A stretch of DNA of 64,000 nucleotides from Isoetes taiwanensis (taxonomy: Eukaryota; Streptophyta; Lycopodiopsida; Isoetales; Isoetaceae), in the NCBI GenBank assembly GCA_021234155.1, contig JAJEKV010000034.1, positions 4,273,491-4,337,490 of the forward strand, in the 5' to 3' direction. Of the stretch, positions 11,939 to 22,559 are shown piece after piece; the stretch's first letter is position 1, and every line of letters begins with the position of its first letter. The notes beneath the pieces were generated by a model. That model made no database searches and was not told where the DNA came from. It saw nothing but the letters and a program-made list of their open reading frames with translations. A program made the translations under genes and the position numbers.

Positions 11939-12519
11939 GAACTGCCCCCTGCCCATCGTGCTCTCCCTTACCATGGATTGTCCCAAAGAAATTCCATATT
12001 ATTTCCTTCCCTAGCTCATTATGATATCTTGGCAGGAAATAGAATGGCCGGGCAGATTTGAATTGGCTAAAACAACCATCTGACCAAACTATATGCCTGG
12101 AGAATTCTACACCATTTGATACAAGCCATGAATTGTGCTTTCTAAGACAGTGCTGCACAAAAAGAGTGTCATGAATCTTGTCATCACTTAAGTAAAAATG
12201 GGTTTCCTTCAATAGCTTTCTGATCCCAGAGCTGTTGTCCAACCTATACGTGATGTGGATGAGTGAACCTCCCTTTGTATTTTTATGTTGTAATTCTCTG
12301 CAAAATCAATTACAGAAACAATGGTGCCATCTTGGATATTGTCCAGGCAACTCCTGAATTGCATGGCCTGCCATCTAGCCCTGTAATTGTGTGGCACGAA
12401 TATCTTCAATGTGGAACACAGATATGAAATAAAATCCTTCACTGTCGTTCTCTTATAAGACAATCTAAGGACCGGCTTTGGTCCTTTCCTTTTTTCCCCC
12501 TTGCCATTTGAGGTCTCGT

Positions 12520-12660
12520 CTTGTGCTGCAGCTTCAGACTGTGTCCCACTAGCTACCTTGGATTTCTTACTTTTGTTTTCCTTCTTCTCGGCTTGTGCTG
12601 CAGCTTCAGGCTGTGTCCCACCAGCTACCTTGGATTTCTTACTTTTGTTTCCCTTCTTGG
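12520..12660 (-). repeat. 72-bp tandem duplication inside the transposase
   Basis: Two nearly identical 72-bp units begin at 12,520 and 12,592. They encode a repeated 24-residue Lys/Ala-rich segment (KSKKSKVAGGTQPEAAAQ type) on the minus strand, in frame. This is probably a linker or nuclear-localisation region. Confidence 0.8.
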
Positions 12661-14560
12661 TGGCATTGGATCTTTTCTTTCTGTTGCCACTTGGCACTTC
12701 CTTGGTAACGCAATCTGCAACTCCACCAGCTTCTTCTGTCTCCACTGGAATCTGTAACAAGGTCTGTAGTATAAAACAGAAGATTAGCGCAAGTTGAAAG
12801 CACAAAAGCAGTATTCAGCGGATGACAGTACATAGCAGCATGTTTCAGCATGCAATAAAGAGAGTATTACCTTTTCAAACGTTTTCCATTCAAGCAAGAA
12901 CTCATGATTCTCTCTTTCTCTTGGACATATAGGAAGACTTTTTATGCCACACTTCTGACATTTCTGCATCAAGCAGTCATGTTTATACCATTCTTCACCC
13001 TCGCTCTTGTTGCAAATCACAGCCCCCAGAGCTCGCTGGTTGAGTCATACGTATGTTGGCTGGCCAGACACTTCTCACTAGGTCCACAGACCTCGCAACA
13101 GCACTTGCACTCTTCACCATGAAATCCAGTTTTCACTGACCTTAATGCATTCAGGCCTACCCTGGCATACTCCAACTTCATATGGTATATGCAACAGCAG
13201 GTTTCCCTTTCCGATACTTTCTTTACATAAATAGGCTTCAACTTCTCGAAAGCCTTTAAACAAACAGGGTGTTCAGGATGTCCTTTTTGTATTGTTGAAA
13301 TAGCTGCAGCTGAATGGTGGCCTTTGGTTAGAAATATTTATGCAATAATAGCAAGGAGTTTTTGTATGGAAACTTATACCTGTGTGACCTCCATAAGGTG
13401 CAAGGGATAAGAAATTTGGAAGCCTGACTCTCCAACAGTGTTCACAACATCTTTCTTGCAAGGAGAGACTCTGCTATTTTGTTTCCAGAATTCTGTTATG
13501 CTTTGCTTGCAAGCAGGGATGAGAGAATCGCACCTCAACCTCCTTTGGAAGCAAGACCACGGACCATTTCCAAGGACGGCTTCCGATTTTCTTAATGCAG
13601 CAGTTGCAATTGTTGACCTCATGCAACCTATCATAAGAAATATTGCACATTAATCAATGAACATATCCTAGTCAGCATCACTCAGCAGATACAAGTACTT
13701 AAAAGCATAAAGAAGCACAGGCATGAAAGCAAGAATTAGATGTACCTAACAGCCCTGCCATAGTGGAATTGCATCTCAATTTTGTGGAAGAAGCCATCAC
13801 CAGTGTCGAGGTTCTGGCTCTCCAAATATCATGGTTCCTTTGCCTCTTGTGGCTGCCATTGTCTGTTTCAAGTTGTTGAGCAGCACCCTCGCTGCCTTGC
13901 ACTCCTTTGGATTTGGCAAATTCCAGGTTCTGAGATTTCCATTTCGTGGTGATGAACCACCCTCTTCATCACATCGGCCTTGAGTTCGGTGAATGCTTTT
14001 GGTGAGCTTGTTGAAGTAATCAACTACAAGCTTGGCTATTTCTTGCTGCGTCTCATGCTCGAATCTTCCGCTCAACCGCCGCTTTTCTCATCTTATTCCA
14101 CTCTGTATTCTCTCTTTCTCTCTCGCATCCAATTTCTTGTAAATTGCGAGGAAACTAGATCTTCACGCGATATTTCTGTGTTGCATTGACATCCAACAAA
14201 TCTGGAACATCAGATTGGAATTCATCGGGCGAAAATCCAATGCTAGATGTGTGGATCGCCTCCGTGCCCATATCGAGGGCGCCATGAAATTCCCCGAGAG
14301 GAAGAAGAATAAGTGAATGGAGGGAGAATTTTAAGGCCATGAGATCGGTAGTTAAGGGCTCGTCCGAATTTGCAACGATATTACCACTTTCGTAGCGAAA
14401 ATCCGCCCAAAATCCCACAATCATTTTCCTAACGGTTCGTTGGTGAGGTGGACGTGTGAGTACATGAAGGACGTGAAAAAATGACCGGGCAGTTACACCC
14501 ACCAGCACCCAAATTAAGCAAAAGCAGGGGTGCTTTAAGCTGGCTAAAACCCTGCTATAA

Positions 14561-14580
14561 GCATGCGTCCGGACGCATGC
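14561..14580. repeat. perfect 20-bp palindrome near the right end of element 1
   Basis: GCATGCGTCCGGACGCATGC is its own reverse complement and lies 29 bp inside the right terminus of element 1. I see no equivalent near the left end or in element 2. It may be a protein-binding site or a cruciform. Confidence 0.85.
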
Positions 14581-14609
14581 TTTTGATACTCACCAGCATA
14601 CTTTTACCC
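14580..14609 (-). repeat. right terminal inverted repeat of element 1
   Basis: Read inward from 14,609 it is GGGTAAAAGTATGCTGGTGA, then GTATCAAAAG, matching the left end at 6,269. AGGT follows at 14,610-14,613. Confidence 0.88.
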
Positions 14610-14613
14610 AGGT

Positions 14614-15493
14614 CTTGTGGGTGCGTGCTTGACATTTTTGTTAAGTTCGACTACATAGCAAACCTATGAATGGCATCAAAGTCACCTGCTTACTTGTAGC
14701 TCATTGCATTCTATATTGCTTGCATGCATAGAGGTTACTATTCAACCTGAAGACAAATAAAAATATACCATGAACACAAACAAAAATACACCATAACGCC
14801 TGGTTGTGAGTAGCAGGGCTAGACCGGTGGAATGTGCATCATATCGATTTAGCATCTACACATCGGTTTACACATGGAGCTGTGTCCTAGAACATGATAT
14901 TTGCACATGATAGATCGAGGTCTTTTATAGTTAATAAAAATAGTGGCAATCGAGAATCAAAGCTGGCTACAGATGTTTGTAAATTTAAATGTAGAAGAAA
15001 ATCTATTTTACACTTATGGAGTCCAGTAAGAAATGCGAAGGGAGAATGGGTATCCTTGTGCACTCCAAACTCGAAATCCAAAACTGTTGATCAAAGGTAA
15101 GGTGAGCATTACTTTGTTTATTCAGCATATTCGGGGTTGGGTCTAGTATGACCTTGTGATGATATCCTGCAGCACGACAAATAGTGGAAAGAAGTCCAGA
15201 AAGCATTAACATGTATGGAATTTAAAGACAGAGGGCTTGGTAAATAAAAACTTTTACTTGAAGGAATATTCAACATGCATCCTTCATGTTTGACAGGTAG
15301 AAACCTCGCCCAATCAGATGCTACAATACGATAGTCCTAGTTCTCAAGAAATGAAAAGCCCCTTTCAACCGTTTTCGCTCCTGGTAGAGGTATTTATAAA
15401 CTAATACATAGTTTCTATTTCCATGTAAACAAAAAATCAAACTCTTTCAGTGCCAAATTACTTTTCACATAATGCTCTATATGATTTGCATGA
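14614..15493. other. AT-rich stretch, no gene seen
   Basis: No coding or structural feature is recognised. The short frames on both strands (for example 14,887-15,212) have no family similarity. Confidence 0.4.
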
Positions 15494-16177
15494 ATTCCAA
15501 TCAGTGTTGATTTTAGTGGCTATTTATCGCAAAATTGCTATATTTTTGGATTTTGGAGAATTTTGCCACTATGTTTAGTAGGCTTCCTTCAGTAAGAATA
15601 TGAGATTAATTCGCCAAATTTTTCTGGAAAAGCCTTTCCTCTTCTACCACATTCGCCAACTATATGAACTTAGTGAAGGAGCTTCTTCGCCTGTCTATCA
15701 ATAATCTCAATTCTTAAATCTCTAACAGATCGCCTATTTAAAAACCATTGAGTAACCAATTCCATATAGCCAGGGAGTACAGAGGTGCAGATTTTGAATT
15801 CTGATTTGTGCCATATTTATGCCTTAAATGCATGATAATACCATACCATTTTATGTCTTTACCATGGGATATTGAGAAAATAGTGCTCTGAGCTACAATC
15901 ACCAAAACAAAATGGGAGCTTACAACATTAGTTAGTGATAGTTATGTATGTCATTATGTTGCACTCGTGACATCAATGATGTGGTAGGATTTTAGACATC
16001 GTCCCAAGTACTACACACATACTTTAGTGATTAACATTTATCGCTATATGCACTACACAAATTCTTAAATGGGCAAAACTTATCGCCTTCCAAAAAAATT
16101 TTGAATCTAAAATTATCGCCAAAGTAGTTATACCCAGATTACGATATAGTGCCACTAAAATCATCATTGATTCCAAT
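15494..16177. mobile_element. 668-bp hAT-like non-autonomous element
   Basis: The element at 15,502-16,169 has inverted ends: left CAGTGTTGATTTTAGTGGC and right, read inward, CAATGATGATTTTAGTGGC. It is flanked by the 8-bp direct repeat ATTCCAAT (15,494-15,501 and 16,170-16,177). An 8-bp duplication and CA-NTG-NTG-type ends are typical of hAT transposons. There is no transposase inside, so it must be mobilised by another copy. Confidence 0.82.
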
Positions 16178-17804
16178 GTCTCTGCATCACAAGAAAGCTG
16201 AATAGACCATCTTGTTTCAACAGGATGCAGACAGAGCAAGCAGATTTATGCTGTACAATAAGCTGCACTAGTAAGATTAGGCTTTTGATACCTTTCTAGT
16301 GTTATTTCTTTATATGTTTTGGGCTTGAAACAGTTTTGAGAAGGGCTTCTACACAAGAGTTGCAAAAGGTCAGCCTGCATTTGTATTTCTGGCTTATGCC
16401 AGGATAGATATTTCAGTTGTTGATGGTAATCAATAATTAAAAACAAGCGTGCAGAAGGGATTAATAAACACTTCAATTGGAGGTCATTTCATTCTATGGT
16501 CTCTGTTGGACTAATTAATAGAGTTTGCTATAGGGAATCAGAAAAAATATCTGTTAATGAGATAGATAGTCTTCTAGGTGTAGAGGTGGTTAAGAAAATA
16601 ACTCTTCGAGAAGACTGGAGAATGAATTAGTATGATTTTTGGAGAATGACAAAGGACTGCGATCTTGGGTGTAGTGGGCTTATTCCATTCCTCTGCCCTA
16701 TATAGAAGGTTCAGGCAACTTGAGAGACCTTTGTTTCCTCAGATCCGAATGTAAACGATCATACGTTGCTCTAAGCTGCTTTTAATCCGTAGGCAGCATA
16801 ATCCAACCCTACAAAATTTTATGCATTCCTAGAATCATAAATTTTGAAAGCACAATTGGCGTTATTCCGGCAGATAGATCATAAGTTGATATTGCTTTCC
16901 AGATATCATAGCATCATCTTAAAATAACATGCATTACACCAAACACATGCTCTATTTAGAGTACATGGCAGCCAAATATGTCCTTGAGAATGTGGCTTGT
17001 TGGGCCTTCAAGAGCCAGCTTGGAGGTCCTAAGTATAGTGCATAAACCATATTCTGCACATTTGAACCATATCAAATTTTCTATTTTTAAGATTGAGACT
17101 CATTTGACTTTGTGCCAGCAAAATGTAGAAATATAAAGACCTTGCATGTACTAAGAATGCTCTTTGTTGAGAATTAGAATCCAAGGAAATATTCAAAGTA
17201 CATCGCATACTTTGAACAAGCCCGTACTGTGTAACAACATAGAATGTGTAGCCATGCCCCACCATAATAGAGTGCAAAATAAATAGCACCCATGTTGTGT
17301 AACATATAATGTATATATTTCGTTTACTATGAGTAGAAGTGATCGGCTTCTCTGCATCAAAAATATTGAACCTTAGATAAACGATCCATGGACACCATTT
17401 TTTACTACCAAAGAGGGAAAAAAAAAAAATTGTTTGCCATATTACATTACGACCTAAGTTTTTCCACTATGAGCCATTTTCATTTTCAATCCTAAGAATA
17501 TTCTTAGACCAAATAATCACTTTTTGTAATTCCTCTCATCAATGACATTTCTTACAAGCTACTTTGACACCTATTTGACCTCCAGCCCAGCTTATTACAA
17601 GAATCACTCAATATCAAAATTTTAATATTCCCAAAAATTACCCATAACATGCATTTTTGCTTTCGAACATTTAATACCCAACACTTCTTTCCATTGCCAA
17701 ATGTCATCTTGCACTTTGAAATCTAGATATTTAGTATGATATCATGTTAGAAGAACATACTAGCATCCAGGACTTTGAAATCTAGATATTAGTATGATAT
17801 CATG
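16178..17804. other. AT-rich stretch with a 40-bp direct duplication at its end
   Basis: No gene is recognised. The sequence ACTTTGAAATCTAGATAT..TAGTATGATATCATGTTAGAA occurs at about 17,713-17,752 and again at 17,772-17,810, directly before the LINE tail at 17,805. The duplication may be related to the LINE insertion. Confidence 0.45.
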
Positions 17805-20220
17805 TTAGAATAGAATAGAATAGAATAGAATAGAATATGATTTTATCGTCCACGGAGACCAACTGGCCTATGGGACCCAAGTACAAAGAGAGAGCGTGAG
17901 CGATATTACTACCGGATTAAAACCCCCCCTTCCGGGGTTTTCGGAAAAACCTTAGTAGCAATAAGGATGCTTTGACATCTTTGCTGATTATATACATAAT
18001 CACAAGTATCTGGTGAGGTTAATGTCGGACGGGGGGCATAATCGAGTCCTACGTATCCATTACCTCCCGGAGGTACGATCCCAACAAGCCTACAGGCCGT
18101 GCTCAGTAGCTCATGCAAGGCGATGGGGCACAACTAACCGAGCATATCGAGCCGGATATGCTCGTCTGTGCGAGCACGAAGGGCGTGACTTTCATCCTTA
18201 ATGGCGCCGTTGGCAGCCCGGCGGACTCGTCCTCCGCGGCGGCTCGAATCCATCTCCCTGTCTCAATGCGGAGGTGGTGTGCACCTCTAGCGAATGGAAG
18301 CAATCACCTTTGCGCTTTTCATGGGTAGATGGGTGCGCGGTAGTGGTGTGGGCCCCTCGTGAGCATGGGATTAACCCTCTTTGTCGATAATTTGCCACCT
18401 TGACATGTGACAGCGAGCCTCTCATCCCAAAGCTTGGCCATGAAGCAAGCATCCAAAATCTTGCTTCAAAGGCGGCGTAGCGTTCCTTCGATGTATGCAG
18501 CCGGTCCATATCGTGTGCTGCACATTCCATAGCGAGAACCACCGGGCTTGCTTGTCTTTCCGGCAGGCTTTGAGTGGATTCTGGGCCCATCGCCATTTGC
18601 CAAAAGCAAGGTTGGGCAACCGAGCTTCATCCATAGCCACCACCTTACGGGAAGTAAATAATGTGACATTCCGGTAGCGACCCTCGTAATGGAAGGAAGC
18701 CCGTCTCCCTGGAGCAAGATCGATATGGGGCCGTGGATTTCACTCCCGGTGCGGGCCAAGAAGGCCTTACGTACTGCTCTAGATCGTTCCAAGTGGTGAG
18801 GGATATCAGCGGCCCCACATACGCCCCATAGGGAGGACGGTTCAACCAAGGCCACGAACAAGTGTGCTGGTGACCCCATGCATACGGCTACGCCTTGTAT
18901 TTGTTTTTTGCATTGCATCACTGAGGGGCTTTCCGGCTGCAGGTGATCCGTAACGATGGATGCATCCCGTGTGTGGTAGTAGAAAAACTCAATGCCCAAA
19001 TACTTATAAGGCGAGCCACCTCCACTACGCCCCGGTAAGTGAGCGAAGGAAAGCGTGGAGTGCCGGGATGATGGGACCAAGCACCACCCTTGTCTTGGCC
19101 AAGTTAACTCTCATGTCGGTGAATTGGCGAAAAGTGTCCAAAGCATCCGGTGGCGTTGCATGTCCTCACGGGGTATATGCGGCGAGTCAACATCATCGGC
19201 ATATATGAGTTGCGGATTATGTGGTGCATCAAAGCGGCCCTCCCCGTGCTTTCGGCTAGCCATTCTTCTATCCGGTCAATGTACAAGCCGAAGGCGTCGG
19301 GGATAGAGGGCACCCACGGCACCCCAATGCTACTAACAACGGGCTTCCCAGGCGGTGTGAGACTAATCGAGCAAGTCTCAGTATAGTACGTATATAGCGA
19401 TACGCAAGTCGGCCCGGGGTCCCTACCTATCTCAATCGTCCCACAACTTATCGGAGACAGCGTGTCAAAAAGCCTTTGCGAAATCCACAAAAAACAACGA
19501 TGCAGTTAAATTCGATTCGGCTATCCTCTATGAGTGTTCGCAGAGTGAATATATGGTCAATAGTAGAATGCTTGGGAGGAAGCACTGCGTGAAAGCAGCA
19601 CTTCTCCATTCTCGCCCAAAGTGTCAATGCGCCTCAGAATCCGGGCAAGCAACTTGGCAAAGACAGGCCCGACTATAATGGTACGATGCGATGGTTGGGC
19701 TATGGGGGTCCCCTCTTTTGTATATGGGCACAACTCTTGGTAGTCCGGTCGGCGGGGAAGCCTTCGCAATGCCCCGGTGAAGAGTCTTTGAGAACCTAGA
19801 GACCATTGGAGGCCCACCCACCCCGAGAAGCTGCACGATACCATCCAAATCTGCTGCCTTCCCGTTAGCGGTGTTTAGAGGCCCATTATGACATCCCTTC
19901 AAGAATGACCGGTGCTAGGCACATGCAGGAGGTGCCCGATACCCGAGCTCCCATTGGGTCATACACCGCCGCAAGTATCTCACCCATTGTTCGGGGTAAT
20001 ATTTCACTGTGGGGTCATGCGGGCTTACTCAAGACCTTTCTCCAGAAGGCCCTAGGGTGGCGGTCTAGAAGACCAAACATCTGTTGCTGGTGCTCGGCAA
20101 GGTACCTGGCTTTCTTGGTCTTGAGGAAGGAGCGGTATTGACGGACGGCCTGCGGGCGAATGGTGGGGTCCAGCACTTGGCGGAGCCATCGTTTCAGCTC
20201 CCGACATTCGTCATGCTAGA
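17805..20220 (-). mobile_element. LINE (non-LTR retrotransposon), 5'-truncated, TAGAA tail
   Basis: A (TAGAA)n tail (17,805-17,836) and the shared 3' block (TTTTATCGTCCACGGAGACC, then CCTATGGGACCC) mark the 3' end. Upstream on the minus strand are reverse-transcriptase pieces: GKAADLDGIVQLL (about 19.85 kb), a VFAKLLARILRRID stretch, VDFAKAF near 19,470 followed by a frame shift at a T run, TLFGLYIDRIEEWL-like sequence, and the catalytic box IYADDV at 19,192-19,206. SPYKYLGIEFF follows near 19.0 kb. The C-terminal half continues to 18.0 kb, with ...EDESA-type sequence. Frames shift several times, so the copy is dead. The protein resembles the plus-strand LINE at 22.6-24.8 kb. Confidence 0.8.
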
Positions 20221-21345
20221 GAACATGCTAGTCAATATCCATTGTAGTGGAGTTTGTGGCTAAAGAAAGCTCTCAAGGAGAATTCTACCATTGAAATGGC
20301 ATTTTTTCTTAGACTTGTTTGAATGTCAATTATTATGCAACCATGTCCTTTTAAGGTCTTCTAAAATACATAAGAAAATTCCAAGGTGAATTCCACATTT
20401 TGAATCCTATTTTGAGATACATTATGAGCATTGTCGTTTGAGATCCAGTTGGAGATGTTTTTCACCCCGGGTCCAAGGTACACAAATTCCCTCGCCTTGC
20501 ATTTAGAAAAGAGAAATGTTTGCGGCTTGCCGCGATAAATTTCTTGTACAATTAAATATAGGAGCATTTTTTAAAACTTAAAAAAGAAGAATAATGATAA
20601 GGCATTGTATTATCAATACAATTAAATACAAGGGCATTCAGAACATGAAAGGACATTGTAAGAAATACAAAGAAAACTTTAAGATGACCATAGGCTTTCT
20701 GGTAATGATAAAAGCATGTGGGTATTTTGATAATTATCCTTTGTCACAACAAAAAGTTACTGTCAAAGGACAGACACATGTAGGTGATTGGGACATCGGT
20801 TAGATCAATAATCTATAAAAAGCCAACGAGTTTGGGAAGATTTAAAAGTACGTGATCAATGCCTTAAATTGTGAAGGTATGCCTGAAATTCATCATGCAA
20901 ATTAAGCCTTCAACCATAGGATATACGCAGAACCGTAACATATAACCATTGCTGGTGTATCAAGCATCAACTGGTTGCAAGCCATCTCCATTGCTTTCAA
21001 TTTTGCAGCAAAAGTTCAATGTATGACTATTTCCTCCAACAAACAGTAATTAGGCGCACCATACCAAATAGAGAACTCTCGTAAACATTCAACAAAGAAA
21101 AGAATGTCTCTATAATAAGTGCCAAATTATGTACAGCCTCTTCCAATCTCATATAAAAAGCAACATACCCTTTACTCTTGGCTCAGTGCATAATCCGAGG
21201 AATAAGATTTTGAGGCCATTTGATTTCCTTCAAACCAAAAGAATCTGTACAAATAACACCATAGACCTAGAGTTCTTCGGCAGAGTATGTAGCAGCATAA
21301 CCAATAAAGGGCCACCAAGTCTGGAAAACCATTTGTGCTGAATAT
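20221..21345. other. no gene seen
   Basis: AT-rich sequence with scattered short frames. It could contain the 3' UTR of the host gene to its right, but no polyadenylation site can be assigned. Confidence 0.4.
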
Positions 21346-22215
21346 ATAATATTCAAACACTATCTGTGCAAAGATTACCAAAAATCTGACCAGGACTTTG
21401 CAACGTTTGCAAAAGATCTTTATTATACAATAGGGACAGGTAGTCCTCCTTACACAACTTATCAACTTGGTCACAAAATTCCTCGTGCTGCTGGATGAAA
21501 AGCTCAAGCCCAGTTACCTTCAAAAAAGAACAGACAGCGACTTAGTCATCTCCTAATTTGCTATCAGAACTAGTAAAAGAATATACTTGGTGCAGGAGCT
21601 TTTTATATGGTTCAAACAGAGACTCTTCAGGAGGAACGCATGCAAGTTCTTCGCTAAGTGCCTCTGTTGTAGGAGCAGCTACTTTCGAAAGTGCGAGCTG
21701 CTTGTTTAGTAAGTCTTCCCATTCAGCTAATTCAGAAATATACCTGACATGTTTTAGTTGTTAGTATGCAGAGAAGATGTTTGCCTACAGTGTTGAACTT
21801 TTGGGTGCAAAAATTTTATATATTAATTATAGCTTGCATTTATTAAACAGAGATTGACCAACAAACCTCATTAGACACTAAGGAACATCAATTTCATAAA
21901 GAAGACAATTTTGATCTGATACTTAATAATGCAAATAGCGAGGACCTTCGGGGGTGGTTGTTGTGCCGTGAGACTGAACATTGGCATTGCCAGATTAGCT
22001 TAAGTTTTAAAGTAATGTAAAACTTACATTTGTTTCATAGCTAAAAGCCGTTCCTTTTTCCGGCGTAAAAAAGCGCGTTTCCTTGCCGCAGCTTTTGTGG
22101 CATCATGGGAACGAGAGGTAGGGGTCTCCAGAACAATAGGACAAGGCTCTTTTCTCTTCTTCCGCTTATATATGAAGCCATCAGTTTCATCCTTCACTAT
22201 TTCCCAATCTGCCAC
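21346..22215 (-). CDS. probable host gene of unknown function (DWEIV...GFIYKRKKRK protein)
   Basis: Exon 1 (22,215-about 22,022) starts MADWEIVKDETDGFIYKRKK and continues with a basic helix (AAARKRAFLRRKKERLLAM). It ends at a GTAAGT donor. A CAG acceptor near 21,744 joins in phase to a second exon, YISELAEWEDLLNKQLALSK, then a Glu/Pro-rich stretch and YKKLLHQVYSF. Another coding-like block (VTGLELFIQQHEEFCDQVDK, then LCKEDYLSLLYNKDLL) lies at 21,510-21,350. The junction between exons 2 and 3 is unclear, because an in-frame TAA follows KLGDD. Clean splice phase and codon usage unlike the repeats suggest a real nuclear gene, perhaps for a small nuclear or chromosome-associated coiled-coil protein; I do not recognise the family. 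A LINE lies within about 400 bp of its start and may have displaced the promoter. Confidence 0.6.
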
Positions 22216-22559
22216 AACAGAAGTTTAACATCATAGAGAACAGAAAAAACATATCATATGAAATGTTAAAATGCTGACCTCCGGAAGAAGAGATAACATG
22301 GATCATGTCTGCTTACCGGACCAGCCCTAAGTCGAAAAACTGCCCAGAAATTATGCAAGCCCAAAGCCTCTGACCGAGATTACAAGTCTCAACATATTCA
22401 AAGGAGAAAATCTTAGAACAAATCGATACTTCGGGCAAGGAGAAACCAGGAAGAAGTGTTTTCGATCCTGATATGAAAACCCTAATTTCAAAACCCCTGA
22501 AGAAAGCGAGTATAAAGAGCCACGTCAGAAAATGCCGGACGTTTACGTGCAATAATGTT

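Larger units (their letters stand above)
10051..14342 (-). pseudogene. transposase of element 1 (DFAENY / WSDGC / HDG family), split by an insertion
   Basis: The likely start is near 14,342 (MALKFSLHS). Exon-like pieces follow at 14,340-14,155; 14,075-13,797; 13,634-13,377; 13,300-12,850; 12,800-12,209; 12,240-10,800; and 10,755-10,051. They include FWKQNSRVSPCKKDVV, a cysteine cluster (ERETCCCIYH), a CQKCGI zinc-binding stretch, a Lys-rich region with a 24-residue duplication, VIDFAENYNIK (about 12,290-12,310), VWSDGCFSQFKS (about 12,053-12,089) and GKGEHDGQG (about 11,950). Asp in the first two and Asp/Glu in the third are candidate catalytic residues. Introns such as GTAATATGC...GCAG at 10.7-10.8 kb are credible. 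There is a frame change near 12,235, and a 1.0-kb insertion at 10,932 splits the exon. Element 2 carries a homologue with the motifs in the same order. Confidence 0.75.
6265..14613 (-). mobile_element. DNA transposon element 1 (8.3 kb, 4-bp target duplication)
   Basis: Termini are inverted repeats: left GGGCAAAAGTATGCTGGTGG from 6,269 and right, read inward, GGGTAAAAGTATGCTGGTGA from 14,609. Both are flanked by AGGT (6,265-6,268 and 14,610-14,613), a 4-bp target duplication. Inside are two convergent genes: a RING/FCP1-like gene on plus (6.6-9.86 kb) and a transposase on minus (14.35-10.05 kb). A 1,003-bp insertion at TTAA splits the transposase. Element 2 (38.2-59.7 kb) has the same layout in reverse orientation, related termini (GGGTAAAAGCATG) and a homologous transposase. 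From memory the 4-bp duplication and transposase motifs are closest to Sola2; I have not verified this. Strand is given by the transposase. Confidence 0.88.
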
